The position numbers were made by a program, and so were the translations under genes. A stretch of 64,000 bases of DNA, from NCBI RefSeq assembly GCF_039908635.1, contig NZ_CP150918.1, forward strand, positions 1,178,001 to 1,242,000, given 5' to 3'. This DNA is from Pseudomonas purpurea. GTDB taxonomy: Bacteria; Pseudomonadota; Gammaproteobacteria; Pseudomonadales; Pseudomonadaceae. Shown here one piece after another: positions 40,769-50,000 of the stretch. The notes beneath the pieces are model-generated. The model saw nothing but the letters and a program-made list of their open reading frames with translations. It made no database searches and was not told where the DNA came from. Within the stretch, counting starts at the first letter, position 1, and each line of letters opens with the position of its first letter.

Positions 40769-41428
40769 ATGACAGACATAGCTCCCTTGATAAAACGCTC
40801 CCTGGTCGATCAAGCCCTGGAGCAACTGCGCCTGCGCATCAATGAAGGCGTCTGGCAGGTGGGCCAGCGTTTGCCCACCGAGCCTGAGTTGGCCGCTGAG
40901 CTGGGCATCAGTCGCAACACCGTGCGTGAAGCCATGCGCGTGTTGGCGTTTTCCGGGCTGATCGAGATTCGCCAGGGCGATGGCAGTTACCTGCGGGCGG
41001 TGGTCGATCCTCTCGACACAATGAAGGCCCTGTCCCGTTGTTCCCATGAGCAGGCCCGGGAAACCCGGCATATCCTCGAAGTCGAGGCGATTGGCCTGGC
41101 AGCATTGCGACGAACCGACGAAGACCTCAAGGGGTTGCACGAAGCCCTGGGTGAGAGCGGCAGTCACTACCATGGCGACCTCGACAGCTACATCGCCTGT
41201 GACCTGGTGTTCCACCGTCGTTTGGTGGACGCCGCGCACAATCCCACCCTCAGTGAGCTGTATCGCTACTTTTCCAGCATCGTCGGCGCGCAACTGCGCC
41301 AGACCCTCAACATCACGCCCCGACGCCAGGCAGTCTTCGATCTGCACATCGAACTGCTGGAGGCCGTCGAGCAGCGCGACCCGGAGCGGGCCAAGGCCCT
41401 GTCGAGACAGTTAATCAATGAACCCTGA
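40769..41428 (+). CDS. GntR/FadR-family transcriptional regulator
   Basis: A 219-residue repressor-type protein. The winged helix-turn-helix (RLRINEGVWQVGQRLPTEPE, LAAELGISRNTVREAMRVLA) is followed by the helical FCD ligand domain (ILEVEAIGLAALR, DLVFHRRLVDAAHNPTLSEL, FDLHIELLEAVEQRDPERAK), whose His and Asp/Glu residues bind metal or acid ligands in the family. The ATG after the palindrome starts MTDIAPLIKRSLVDQ. The end overlaps the next gene by 11 bases, so the two are co-transcribed. Confidence 0.92.
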   Translation: MTDIAPLIKRSLVDQALEQLRLRINEGVWQVGQRLPTEPELAAELGISRNTVREAMRVLAFSGLIEIRQGDGSYLRAVVDPLDTMKALSRCSHEQARETRHILEVEAIGLAALRRTDEDLKGLHEALGESGSHYHGDLDSYIACDLVFHRRLVDAAHNPTLSELYRYFSSIVGAQLRQTLNITPRRQAVFDLHIELLEAVEQRDPERAKALSRQLINEP

Positions 41429-42731
41429 AACCGAGAACGCCATGTCCAGCCCAGTGGCGAGCACCATCACGACTCAAGCCAAACGTTCGGCAGAGCTTGA
41501 AGAGCTGTTGATCGACGCCGAGGCCGATGACGAGCAGGTCCAGCAAAGCCATCCGGTCTTGCGCCGCCCGTGGCTGTTGCTGTTGGGGTTGATTCTGGTT
41601 GCGTTGAACTTGCGTCCGGCGTTGTCGAGCATGGCGCCGCTGCTCAGTGATGTATCGAAAAACCTCGGCCTGTCGGCGGCGCAGGCGGGGTTACTGACCA
41701 CCTTGCCAGTGCTTTGCCTGGGACTGTTTGCCCCACTGGCGCCGGTGCTGGCGCGGCGTTTTGGTGCTGAACGCGTGGTGCTGGGGATTTTGCTGACGCT
41801 GGCCGGCGGGATCATCCTGCGCAGCTCGTTGGGTGAGATCGGCCTGTTTGCCGGGAGCATTCTGGCCGGTGCCAGCATTGGGGTGATCGGTGTATTGCTG
41901 CCGGGCATCGTCAAGCGCGACTTCGCCAAACACGCTGGCACCATGACCGGTGTCTATACGATGGCGCTGTGCCTCGGCGCGGCCATGGCGGCCGGGGCAA
42001 CCGTGCCCTTGAGCGAGCATTTCGACAAGCGCTGGGCGTTGGGCCTGGGTTTTTGGGTGGTACCGGCCTTGATCGCCGCCATCTTCTGGTTGCCGCAAGT
42101 CGGGCAGAAGCACGGCGCGCACAACGTGGCATATCGGGTGCGCGGTTTGTTGCGTGATCCGCTGGCCTGGCAAGTGACCTTGTACATGGGCCTGCAATCC
42201 TCGCTGGCGTACATTGTCTTCGGTTGGTTGCCGTCGATCCTGATCGGCCGTGGCCTGACCCCGACCCAGGCCGGCCTGGTGCTGTCCGGTTCGGTGATCG
42301 TCCAATTGGCCAGTTCGCTGGCGGCGCCGTGGTTGGCGACCCGTGGCAAGGATCAACGACTGGCGATTGTCATCGTCATGCTGCTGACGCTGGGCGGTCT
42401 GTTCGGCTGCCTGTATGCGCCGATTGAAGGTCTGTGGGGCTGGGCAATTCTGCTCGGATTAGGGCAGGGCGGAACGTTCAGCCTGGCGCTGACCCTGATT
42501 GTGCTGCGTTCGCGTGATGCCCACGTCGCCGCCAACCTGTCGAGCATGGCCCAGGGTTTCGGTTACACCCTGGCCTCGATGGGGCCGTTCGCGGTCGGTC
42601 TGGTGCACGACTGGACTGGCGGCTGGACCGCGTTGGGCTGGATCTTCGGGGTAATCGGCCTCGGCGCGATCATCGCCGGCCTCGGTGCCGGGCGTTCGCT
42701 GTATGTGCAGGTCGAAAGCGAACGCCTCTGA
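41418..42731 (+). CDS. MFS transporter, CynX/NimT (cyanate permease-like) family
   Basis: A 437-residue inner-membrane transporter. After a ~50-residue acidic cytoplasmic N-terminus come about twelve hydrophobic segments. The first contains the CynX-type LVALNLRPALSSMAPLL, and the A-like loop is APVLARRFGAERVV. The substrate (cyanate, nitroimidazole or another small anion) cannot be told; no cyanase gene adjoins. Overlap with the regulator implies it is that regulator's main target. Confidence 0.9.
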   Translation: MNPETENAMSSPVASTITTQAKRSAELEELLIDAEADDEQVQQSHPVLRRPWLLLLGLILVALNLRPALSSMAPLLSDVSKNLGLSAAQAGLLTTLPVLCLGLFAPLAPVLARRFGAERVVLGILLTLAGGIILRSSLGEIGLFAGSILAGASIGVIGVLLPGIVKRDFAKHAGTMTGVYTMALCLGAAMAAGATVPLSEHFDKRWALGLGFWVVPALIAAIFWLPQVGQKHGAHNVAYRVRGLLRDPLAWQVTLYMGLQSSLAYIVFGWLPSILIGRGLTPTQAGLVLSGSVIVQLASSLAAPWLATRGKDQRLAIVIVMLLTLGGLFGCLYAPIEGLWGWAILLGLGQGGTFSLALTLIVLRSRDAHVAANLSSMAQGFGYTLASMGPFAVGLVHDWTGGWTALGWIFGVIGLGAIIAGLGAGRSLYVQVESERL

Positions 42732-42774
42732 TCCTGCGTGAATGGCGCTAAGCATAAAAATCTCCCGCGTCGCC

Positions 42775-42813
42775 GAACCGCCCGCTCGTGCCAATACCCT
42801 GAGCGGGCGGTTC
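42775..42813. terminator. Long hairpin between convergent transporter and fimbrial genes
   Basis: GAACCGCCCGCTC and GAGCGGGCGGTTC form a perfect 13-bp stem with a 13-base loop. It lies 43 bases after the transporter stop and 11 bases beyond the pilin stop. There is no strong T-tract in either direction. Confidence 0.65.
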
Positions 42814-42824
42814 AGCATCAAGGC

Positions 42825-43445
42825 TTACAGGTACTTCAGCTCAAGCGTGGCCGAGCCATCGATGTTGACTTCGTTGGTCAGGTCCAGCCCGTCGGCTCGG
42901 GCGATTAGGGTTTCTACCAGCAGGTCCAGGGTGAGGTCCTGAACGGCAATTGGTTGACTGTCGCCACCCACGGCGCCTACGGACATGTACAGGTCGGGGT
43001 CCCAGTTATTCTCGCCGAACCAGTTGGTTTCGCCATCGTATGATGCAATCGGTTGAGCTGGCGCGCCGTCGGCGATCAGGTTGCTCAGTATAAGCGAGTA
43101 TCCCCCCAGCTTCTGGGTGCCGTTGATCAGCCCCAGGCCGTACCTTGAGCTGTACGCGGCCGAGCCGTTGCGATTATCGATGGAGTGCAGGGCAAACGGG
43201 ATGGCGGCATCGCATTTAACGGTCAGGGTCAGCGTGTGCTTGCCGATGAGGGTGGGATTTGTCTGCTTCAGGTCTTTTGATGAAATCTTTCCATTATCGA
43301 CGATCCCCCCGTTGGACAGGTTCGGTGTGCACGCTTCTGGCGTGATGATGCCTTTGACGGTCAGGTCAGTGCTGGAAGCCGCCAGGGCAAAAGGAGCGGC
43401 GCTGATCAGAGCCGTTGTGGTGAGTGCAGCAAAGTACTTTTTCAT
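42825..43445 (-). CDS. DUF1120-type fimbrial subunit (distal copy)
   Basis: A 206-residue exported protein: signal peptide MKKYFAALTTTALISAAPFA with cleavage near ALAASS, then STDLTVKGIITPEACTPNLS, GGIVDNGKISSKDL and a second cysteine (VKCDAAIPFALHSIDNRNGS), giving the Cys pair typical of usher-assembled subunits. The C-terminus LTNEVNIDGSATLELKYL is the family beta-zipper strand. It closely resembles the subunit at 48270. It is the last gene of the chaperone-usher operon. Confidence 0.88.
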   Translation of the reverse strand: MKKYFAALTTTALISAAPFALAASSTDLTVKGIITPEACTPNLSNGGIVDNGKISSKDLKQTNPTLIGKHTLTLTVKCDAAIPFALHSIDNRNGSAAYSSRYGLGLINGTQKLGGYSLILSNLIADGAPAQPIASYDGETNWFGENNWDPDLYMSVGAVGGDSQPIAVQDLTLDLLVETLIARADGLDLTNEVNIDGSATLELKYL

Positions 43446-43528
43446 GAGTGTTTGTTCTTTTTCAGGGTTGTTTCCTTGCTGCCCAAGGTGCTCAACAGCG
43501 CTTCGGGCTCAACAAGGTTGGGTGGGTG

Positions 43529-44671
43529 TTACAGGTAAATAATTTCGATCGTCCCCGAGCCATCGAGGTCGATGGCCGTGCTCAGGTCCAGGTTCTTGGT
43601 GGGGGCGATGACCGCGTCCACGGTCACCGTGGTGCTGAGGTTCTGGATTACGACCGGCCCCGCGGTGCTGCCAGCGCTGTCGGTGAACCCCAGGTAGCTT
43701 TTGTTGCCGATCGGGATCGGGTTCGCGCTGGCGCTGCTCCAGGCCACGCCACCGGTGGTGGAGTCGGTTCGATAGAGGCGAGCGAAGTTGTCGGCGGTGG
43801 CGTCGGTCGGGTTGAAGTTCAGCGAATACAGACCGATTTTGTTGGCGCTGTTATCCAAACCCAGGCCGTAGTAAATCTCGCTATTGACCGTGGCCGTGCC
43901 TTCGCGGTTGTCCTGCATGAGCAGGGCGAAATGGGTCGGCGCATCACAGGTAACCTGCAACACCAGGGTTTTGGGCGGCAATTGGGTGCTCTTGTCGGTG
44001 TTCAAGTCTTTTTTTGACAGTGTGCCGAAGTCGACCAGGCCTGCATTGGACAGCCTCGGTTCGCAGGCGCCCGGCGCGAAGCTGGCCCGCAGGGTGACCT
44101 CCCGGGTTCGCCCCGCCGCGATAGCATTGAATATTCCGCTGGTCTCCCATGTCACTGCGTCACGCACTTGCAGTGCTTGCTCCTGAGCCCAGGCGGAAAG
44201 CTCCAGTTGCGCAGAGAAACTTTTCCCCTGCACGGGGATGCCGGCCCGAATGGGAACCACCCCGTGTTCAGGTCGCCAAATCAGGCTTGAAGCGGTGTGT
44301 ACAGGTGCCTGGCCAACACTGGCAATCAACCCAAGGTCTACTGACTGACCATCGAGCACAGCATCGCGAATCTGCATCTCATAGCTGCCGTGTTCGGCAA
44401 AGTAAAAGCGTTCAACGGTCGCGGTCATGGCCCGGTAGAACACGCTCATGTCGATGGGCTGCGAACAGTTCAGGTTCAGGCTCAAGCGGCGCTCGCCCAG
44501 TCGGCGTTCGGAGGTTGCATCGGGACGTATCGCCCGGTTCATCAGCCCGTAATCGAGCACCGGTTGGCTGATGTTGAGCTGACAGTCATCGGCAAGCGCC
44601 CAGGCCAGAGGCGTGAATCCGCTCAGCACCAAGGGCGCGAGGGCCGGGATCAAATAGCGGGACAGGTTCAT
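43529..44671 (-). CDS. DUF1120-type two-domain protein, probable fimbrial tip adhesin
   Basis: A 380-residue exported protein starting MNLSRYLIPALAPLVLSGFT with cleavage near AWALADD. The N-terminal ~190 residues (DDCQLNISQPVLDYGLMNRA, LNLNCSQPIDMSVFYRAM) are a separate domain. The C-terminal half repeats the subunit pattern: FAPGACEPRLSNAGLVDFG, VTCDAPTHFALLMQDNREG, ending LDLSTAIDLDGSGTIEIIYL. A receptor-binding domain joined to a pilin domain is the usual tip-adhesin plan; the role is inferred from that. The start overlaps the end region of the usher gene. Confidence 0.85.
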   Translation of the reverse strand: MNLSRYLIPALAPLVLSGFTPLAWALADDCQLNISQPVLDYGLMNRAIRPDATSERRLGERRLSLNLNCSQPIDMSVFYRAMTATVERFYFAEHGSYEMQIRDAVLDGQSVDLGLIASVGQAPVHTASSLIWRPEHGVVPIRAGIPVQGKSFSAQLELSAWAQEQALQVRDAVTWETSGIFNAIAAGRTREVTLRASFAPGACEPRLSNAGLVDFGTLSKKDLNTDKSTQLPPKTLVLQVTCDAPTHFALLMQDNREGTATVNSEIYYGLGLDNSANKIGLYSLNFNPTDATADNFARLYRTDSTTGGVAWSSASANPIPIGNKSYLGFTDSAGSTAGPVVIQNLSTTVTVDAVIAPTKNLDLSTAIDLDGSGTIEIIYL

Positions 44672-44675
44672 GCAG

Positions 44676-47150
44676 TCATCCTCGGGGTGCCCGGCACCGG
44701 GCGGGGGCGGTCTCGTAGTACGCCTGGGCATCGGCCTTGGCCGGGAGGTCGAAACGCAGTTCGCAGCGCTCCAGCCCCGGCACGGTTATCCATAGCGCAC
44801 GGGTGTCGAGTACGTTGGGCAAAAACACCAGGCCGCCGTCCTGCACCAGGGTGACGAACTCGCCCTCCTCGGTATTCACAGTGGCGCCGCGAGGCAGTGG
44901 CAAACCGTTGTCGGTGGTGACCTTGAGCAATGCTCGACGGGTCAACGTGATCCCGAACTCGACGTTGTCGACGGCCCCGCGACCGGCAGAAATCACCGCC
45001 AGTCCGTTGTTGATATCGGCATTGCGCGGCAGCGAGCGGGTATCGACCTGCACTGGGCTGCGGCCATACGCGGCCACGTGCGCAATCACGGCCTGGCCTT
45101 GCCAGTCCGTCCAGACCGGACCGCTGGGCGTCGAGACTTTGATGGCGTCCATGTCGCCCACCGAAAGCAGCGCAAAGGTGTCGCGCACGGGGTAGGGCGA
45201 CAGCGTCAAACCGCCGCTGTGCAGCACCGCGCCGCCACGGGCACTGGCCTGATAGCTGGAGCGTTCGGCGTCGGAGCGGGTGTAGTTCAGGTCCAGTTGG
45301 CTGTAGCGCGGCAAGAGCGAAACACCGGCTGAGGACTGCACCTGTTTATCGCGTGTGTCGCGTTCAACGCCGATCCGGTAACTCAGTTGATCATTGATTT
45401 GCTCACTCAAGCCCACACCGCTGCGGTACTCGCTACCGGAACTGCGTACCCAGGTTCGCGCCCGACGGTTCTCGCCTAAAGGAATGCTGAGATTGAGGTA
45501 AAGGCTGTCGTCGCTGCGTTGGGTGCCGCTGACTTGCCATTCGGCCGTTGCCGAAACGGATACGTTGCCCAGGCGGGTGCCCCAGGACGCAAGGGCGCGG
45601 CTGCTGCTCTGACCGGCGAATGAGGTGGCATGTGAAAGACCGCCGCTGAATGCCCCCAGCGACGGATGCGACCAGGCCAGTGCTGTGCTTTGTTGGTCGC
45701 GGTAACGAGACGTGCTGCTTTGCGAGCTGGCGTCGAACACCGCATTCTCGAGTTCGCGGTAACCGAAGGTCCGGTATGAGCTTGCGGCATTGATCGACCA
45801 TTGCTCGCCCAAGCGTTGGGACAGGGTCAGGTTGGTCTGAATCCCCTGGGCGCGTTCGTTGCGAGTGGCGTGGGTACTTTGAAGAGTGGCTTGAATCTGT
45901 GTGTCGGGCCAGGGCAGCAACCCCAGGCTCATTCCCGCCGCGCGATAATCGGTCGTGCCCGTCAGGCCTGCGCTGAATAGGGCCTGTGGCGAGAGTGCGC
46001 CGCTCCAGCCACCGCTGATCACCCATGGCGCGTTGTTTGGTGTATCTCCGACATTGCGTACCTGTCCGGCCGCCAGCGAATAACCAGGCGCAGGCAGGCC
46101 GATACCGAGCATGGCGGCGGGGACGGTAAAGCGCCGCTCGCTGCCATCGCTCTCCTTGACGGTGACTTCCACGTCGGAGCGACTGTTGAGCCGGCGCACA
46201 TTGTTCAGGGAAAACGGACCGGCGGGAACGACGGTGGAATGGATCAGCGAACCGTTCTGCCTGACCTCGACCTGTGCCTGACTGTGAGCGACGCCTTCGA
46301 TTAGGGTAGTTTGCCCTTCGACCAGCAGCGCCTGTTCGGTCATCACCTGCACACCGGTGATCTGCGCGCCGGCCAGTACCGGGTTGTAGAGGTTGATCTG
46401 ACCCGCCTGCAGCACCGCTTGCTGACGGGCGAAGGTGCGTTGAGCGTAAGCCGCCAAATGGGTGGTGCGCGAAACATCGTCCTGCCAGGTCTGCACCTGA
46501 CGACTGCGTACGATCCAGTCACCAGCGTTGAAGCCAAGCTCGGTGTTGGCCGATGCATAGCGACTCGACTGGTCACCGGATCGGCTGTGCAGACCCGTGA
46601 CGTCGTAATTGAGCAAACCGGCGATGCCACCGGTTTGATAACCCGAGAAGTCTCGTGTCGCGGAGCGTATCGCATCGGTGGGCACGACCAGTGACAAGCC
46701 CAGGCTTGCCGGGGCTTGTTCGATCAAGGCTTGCGGCCAAGTGCCGAGAAAATCGTGGCAGGGTGTATCGCCCTGCGTTCGGGTGGGAACGCTCAGGTTT
46801 GCCGCGTCCAGCAAGGCGCGATCAAAGCACAGCGAGCCATCGCGATTGAACATGACGTCCACCCGACCGTGGCGCTGACCGTTGACCGTGAGGGTGACGG
46901 GATGTTTTCCGGCAGTGAAGCGCGGTGTTGCCAGCAGCAAGGTTGCCAGCACCGGATCGATACCGCGTTGTTGCAACGTGCTTCTGTCAAACGATGCTGG
47001 CAACGAAACATCGCCATGGGCATTGAGCAACAGCAGCAGGTTGCCCAGCAACAACGCTGCCTTGGCCCAGAGCCGTGACAGGTGAGGATGAGCGATGACC
47101 CGAATAGCGGGCACGGCTTCGCAATCACGGTAAAACAATACTGTGTTCAT
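44676..47150 (-). CDS. Outer-membrane usher protein (FimD/PapC family)
   Basis: An 824-residue assembly platform for chaperone-usher fimbriae. A hydrophobic signal (AALLLGNLLLLLNAHG) precedes a short N-terminal region, the 24-strand barrel (GWSGALSPQALFSAGLTG, QWSINAASSYRTFGYRELEN, WVRSSGSEYRSGVGLSEQIN), the plug-like DVEVTVKESDGSERRFTVPA and C-terminal domains (LPRGATVNTEEGEFVTLVQD). The conserved pattern VPAGPFSLNNV (usually PxGPFxxxDL) is present. Subunits reach it with the chaperone encoded upstream. Confidence 0.93.
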   Translation of the reverse strand: MNTVLFYRDCEAVPAIRVIAHPHLSRLWAKAALLLGNLLLLLNAHGDVSLPASFDRSTLQQRGIDPVLATLLLATPRFTAGKHPVTLTVNGQRHGRVDVMFNRDGSLCFDRALLDAANLSVPTRTQGDTPCHDFLGTWPQALIEQAPASLGLSLVVPTDAIRSATRDFSGYQTGGIAGLLNYDVTGLHSRSGDQSSRYASANTELGFNAGDWIVRSRQVQTWQDDVSRTTHLAAYAQRTFARQQAVLQAGQINLYNPVLAGAQITGVQVMTEQALLVEGQTTLIEGVAHSQAQVEVRQNGSLIHSTVVPAGPFSLNNVRRLNSRSDVEVTVKESDGSERRFTVPAAMLGIGLPAPGYSLAAGQVRNVGDTPNNAPWVISGGWSGALSPQALFSAGLTGTTDYRAAGMSLGLLPWPDTQIQATLQSTHATRNERAQGIQTNLTLSQRLGEQWSINAASSYRTFGYRELENAVFDASSQSSTSRYRDQQSTALAWSHPSLGAFSGGLSHATSFAGQSSSRALASWGTRLGNVSVSATAEWQVSGTQRSDDSLYLNLSIPLGENRRARTWVRSSGSEYRSGVGLSEQINDQLSYRIGVERDTRDKQVQSSAGVSLLPRYSQLDLNYTRSDAERSSYQASARGGAVLHSGGLTLSPYPVRDTFALLSVGDMDAIKVSTPSGPVWTDWQGQAVIAHVAAYGRSPVQVDTRSLPRNADINNGLAVISAGRGAVDNVEFGITLTRRALLKVTTDNGLPLPRGATVNTEEGEFVTLVQDGGLVFLPNVLDTRALWITVPGLERCELRFDLPAKADAQAYYETAPARCRAPRG

Positions 47151-47288
47151 GAGGGTTCGCTTGGTTTATGACGGCGTGCTGGCCGATTCCGTTGTGGCTT
47201 CAGGCACGCGTTTGGCGATGGTCAAGGGCCGTCGCCTTGAAACACCGACGCTCACTGTTTCTTTGGGGCGCTGTCGGTGGTTGAAGTG

Positions 47289-48005
47289 CTAGGGTTTGAT
47301 CGGTGCCTCGTAGTGCGGCACCGCAAAGCCATAGACGGTCGCCGGTTGAAAGCGCACGTGCGTGGCCGCCCCTTCAGGCGCAGAAACACTGATGTGCTCA
47401 CCGGGCAGAACGTATGTCTTGGGCAACATCGCTTGACCTGCCGACGGAAGCAATTGCACCTCCTGAGCCAGACGTACCACGTAAGGGGTGTCGTTGCGCA
47501 CGTTCAGTTTGCCGCCTTCTAATGACCATTGCAGGTCGGTCCAGGGGGTGCGATTGGGCGCAAGCCCCTTGGGATGAAGAATCAATGGCAGGTTCTGACG
47601 CACCGTCACACCCACGCGGGCGTGCCCCGATTCGGGGGCGGGTTTGCCTTGGGGGATGCCTTCAAAGATCACCCGCTTCAAACGCTGGGTGAGCAAGGGT
47701 TTCTCCGTTTGAAGAATGAAACGCACCAACTGTGTTGTCGAGGCTTCGACGCGTGCCAGCGGTGGCGTCACGAACACCAGGGCTTCTTTGTCCTCCGGAA
47801 TGTCCTCGATGGTGACGTGCAGCAGTGCAAGGCTCGCATCAGAGTTGGTCACTGAAACGGCGGCCTCGCCGTCTGCCTCATGGACGATGACCACAGAGGT
47901 GTCGGGGATCATGCCGTCGGCCCGGACCTGTAAGGCCAGAAACAGGGCGATTGCACCGATACCGGCCTGCGTCAGATAACGCGCGCAAGTAAAAAACATC
48001 GTCAT
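47289..48005 (-). CDS. Periplasmic fimbrial chaperone
   Basis: A 238-residue PapD-like chaperone starting MTMFFTCARYLTQAGIGAIA with cleavage near VRADGM. Family features: VVIVHEADGEAAVSVTNSD (first strand), FVTPPLARVEASTTQLVRFI, KPLLTQRLKRVIFEGIP, the RVGVTVRQNLPLILHPKGL segment and a C-terminal second domain. The frame is open a further 20 codons upstream through the end of a relic subunit gene. I chose the later ATG because it begins a normal signal peptide. Confidence 0.9.
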   Translation of the reverse strand: MTMFFTCARYLTQAGIGAIALFLALQVRADGMIPDTSVVIVHEADGEAAVSVTNSDASLALLHVTIEDIPEDKEALVFVTPPLARVEASTTQLVRFILQTEKPLLTQRLKRVIFEGIPQGKPAPESGHARVGVTVRQNLPLILHPKGLAPNRTPWTDLQWSLEGGKLNVRNDTPYVVRLAQEVQLLPSAGQAMLPKTYVLPGEHISVSAPEGAATHVRFQPATVYGFAVPHYEAPIKP

Positions 48006-48053
48006 GAAGTGTCTCGTTGAGTGTTCGAAGTAAAAAGGCGCCTGCCTTGAGGT

Positions 48054-48200
48054 GCTCAGCTCCAATGTGGCAGAACCGTTGATCGCGACTTCCTGAGCCT
48101 GGGTCAGGTTCGGGGCGCAGAGATCAGCGTACAGGGCATTGATCGTCAGTTTGGTGCTGCTGGCGCGCAGGTGATCGAATGCGCTGCCGCAAATCCGTCC
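48054..48200 (-). pseudogene. Relic 3' end of a DUF1120 subunit gene
   Basis: On the minus strand one frame reads STKLTINALYADLCAPNLTQ then AQEVAINGSATLEL, matching the C-terminus of the intact subunits (DLTNEVNIDGSATLELKYL and equivalents). There is no start or N-terminal part. It lies between the intact subunit at 48270 and the chaperone, its frame continuing into the chaperone frame. Confidence 0.7.
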
Positions 48201-48269
48201 ATGAAGCGAGGGCCTTGAGTTGGAAGGGCAGCGCGGTGTATCAAGTGTTGCTCGATTGTCGACGTCGAG

Positions 48270-48899
48270 TTACAGGTACTTCACTTCAAGGGTCGCCGAA
48301 CCATCAATGGTCACTTCATTGGTCAGGTCCAGGCCTCGGGCGGGGGCGATCGCCGTAATCACAATCAGATCCGTGGTCAAATCCTTGATTGCCTGCGGAT
48401 ACCACGCACCGCTGGATTGGTCACCAAATCCTGCCAGCCTCTGGCGCGGCCAGATAGCGTCTGCTGAATCTATCCAGGTGAGTCCGTTATCGGACGATTC
48501 CAGGGGTTCGGTTCCAACGCCGTCGGCTACCGCGTTCAGAAACTGCAAGTAGAACATCCCGATTTTTTGCGTGTTATTGATCAGACCCAACCCATACGAG
48601 ATTGACGAGGGGGCAGAGCTCTCACGGTTATCAATGCCATTCAGCGCATAAGTAGTGGGTGCATCGCAGTTCATATTCATTTGCAGCGTGATACGGGGTA
48701 GATCAGTGTAGTTGTTCGGCCTGAGATCCTTGGCCGAGATCTTGCCGTGGTCGACGATGCCACCACTGGACAGGGTTGGCGTGCACGCACTTGGGGTGAT
48801 CAGCCCCTTGACGGTGAGGTCGGTACTGGACGCGGCGAAAGCCGATGATGCTCCGGTGAGGAGCAATGCAGCGGTCAGGATGGATAGCTTGTTGTTCAT
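48270..48899 (-). CDS. DUF1120-type fimbrial subunit (proximal copy)
   Basis: A 209-residue exported pilin-like subunit: signal LSILTAALLLTGASSAFA, then SSTDLTVKGLITPSACTPTL, GGIVDHGKISAKDLRP, NMNCDAPTTYALNGIDNRES, and C-terminal GLDLTNEVTIDGSATLEVKY. It is the first gene of the operon and the likely major subunit, by its position and resemblance to the distal copy. Confidence 0.88.
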   Translation of the reverse strand: MNNKLSILTAALLLTGASSAFAASSTDLTVKGLITPSACTPTLSSGGIVDHGKISAKDLRPNNYTDLPRITLQMNMNCDAPTTYALNGIDNRESSAPSSISYGLGLINNTQKIGMFYLQFLNAVADGVGTEPLESSDNGLTWIDSADAIWPRQRLAGFGDQSSGAWYPQAIKDLTTDLIVITAIAPARGLDLTNEVTIDGSATLEVKYL

Positions 48900-49249
48900 G
48901 TATTGGCTCTTCCTTGATTAAGTCATGTTGGGAGTTGCCCTAGGTAGGCGAAGCGCAATTTAGCGGTCGGAGTAGTCTGGTGGAATACAACTAATACGAA
49001 AGGGGACGGTTCGGTGTATGAATGGGTGTTGCAGGCTGCTCGTCCCTTCGCCGGGCTGTCCGTTGTCTTTTGATGTAGGTCGTATAACCAGGGTGGCGTA
49101 GGAGCCGACTCTATTTTTTATAAGAGAAAATTCGGGAACCCGGATATGTTGGGTAAGGTGACCGCGCAGCCAGAATGGAGTGTTGTCGGAGGTGCGGGAC
49201 AGCGTTACTTTTCGCGGATTACCAGTCACAAAGTAGGAGGTGTCCGACA
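48900..49249. other. Intergenic control region between fimbrial operon and response regulator
   Basis: About 350 bases between divergent genes, with no credible frame. An AT-rich patch at 49105-49130 (CTCTATTTTTATAAGAG-like) contains a short palindrome, and a GTAGGAGG ribosome site precedes the regulator ATG. Promoters for both directions should be here, but I cannot place boxes reliably. Confidence 0.4.
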
Positions 49250-49882
49250 ATGCGCGTAATTATTACTGACGACCATCCTGTTGTTCGCATCGGGTTACGG
49301 ATGCTCATCGAATCCAGCAAGACATGCACCGTGGTGGGGGAAGCCGAAGGGCCCGAGAGCCTGTTCAGCCTTCTTTCAAGCACGCCGTGCGATCTGTTGA
49401 TTACGGACTTCTCCATGCCGGGCAACCAGCAGGCCGATGGTCTGAAGATGTTGAGCATGGTTCGGCGTCATTACCCTGCGATGCCGGTCATCCTGGTGAC
49501 GATGTATGCCAACGTAGCGACATTGAGGGCGGTCCTCGCTCAAGGTGTAATGGCGATCGTCACGAAGAGCGCGTCAGCAACGGAACTGCCCATGGCAATC
49601 AAATCGGTGGTCGAAGGACGACGTTTTCTCAGTGAGTGCTTACGCGGGGCGCTGGCTCAAGCAGACACAGGTGGTCAGCCGCATCCCCCTTTGCTGTCGG
49701 CTAAAGAACATGAAGTCGTGAGAATGCTCGCCAGCGGTATGACCGTCAGTGAAATCGCCGTCCACTTCCAGCGCAGCGTGTCGACGATCAGTAAACAAAA
49801 AAATATGGCCATGATCAGGCTGGGTATCTCCACGGATGTGGGGCTGTTTGCCTACGCCCGTGACAGTGGCATGTCGCTCTAG
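49250..49882 (+). CDS. Response regulator, NarL/RcsB type
   Basis: A 210-residue protein. The receiver domain MRVIITDDHPVVRIGLRMLI has acidic residues D7/D8, phospho-acceptor Asp in DLLITDFSMPG near residue 53 and the conserved Lys in VTKSAS near 105. The C-terminal LuxR-type helix-turn-helix is LLSAKEHEVVRMLASGMTVS, EIAVHFQRSVSTISKQKNMA. The FSMPG and the wording of the DNA-binding part recall RcsB. No histidine kinase gene lies beside it. Divergence from the fimbrial operon suggests it controls that operon. Confidence 0.92.
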   Translation: MRVIITDDHPVVRIGLRMLIESSKTCTVVGEAEGPESLFSLLSSTPCDLLITDFSMPGNQQADGLKMLSMVRRHYPAMPVILVTMYANVATLRAVLAQGVMAIVTKSASATELPMAIKSVVEGRRFLSECLRGALAQADTGGQPHPPLLSAKEHEVVRMLASGMTVSEIAVHFQRSVSTISKQKNMAMIRLGISTDVGLFAYARDSGMSL

Positions 49883-50000
49883 GTACGTGGGGGGGCAGTT
49901 TCGATATTCCCGTCGATGATGCCGATAGTGTTCCGGGCATTTGCAGACTATCGTGCAGGCATCTGTCGAAGCCATTTTTGCACATACAGGGAGCCTGCCC

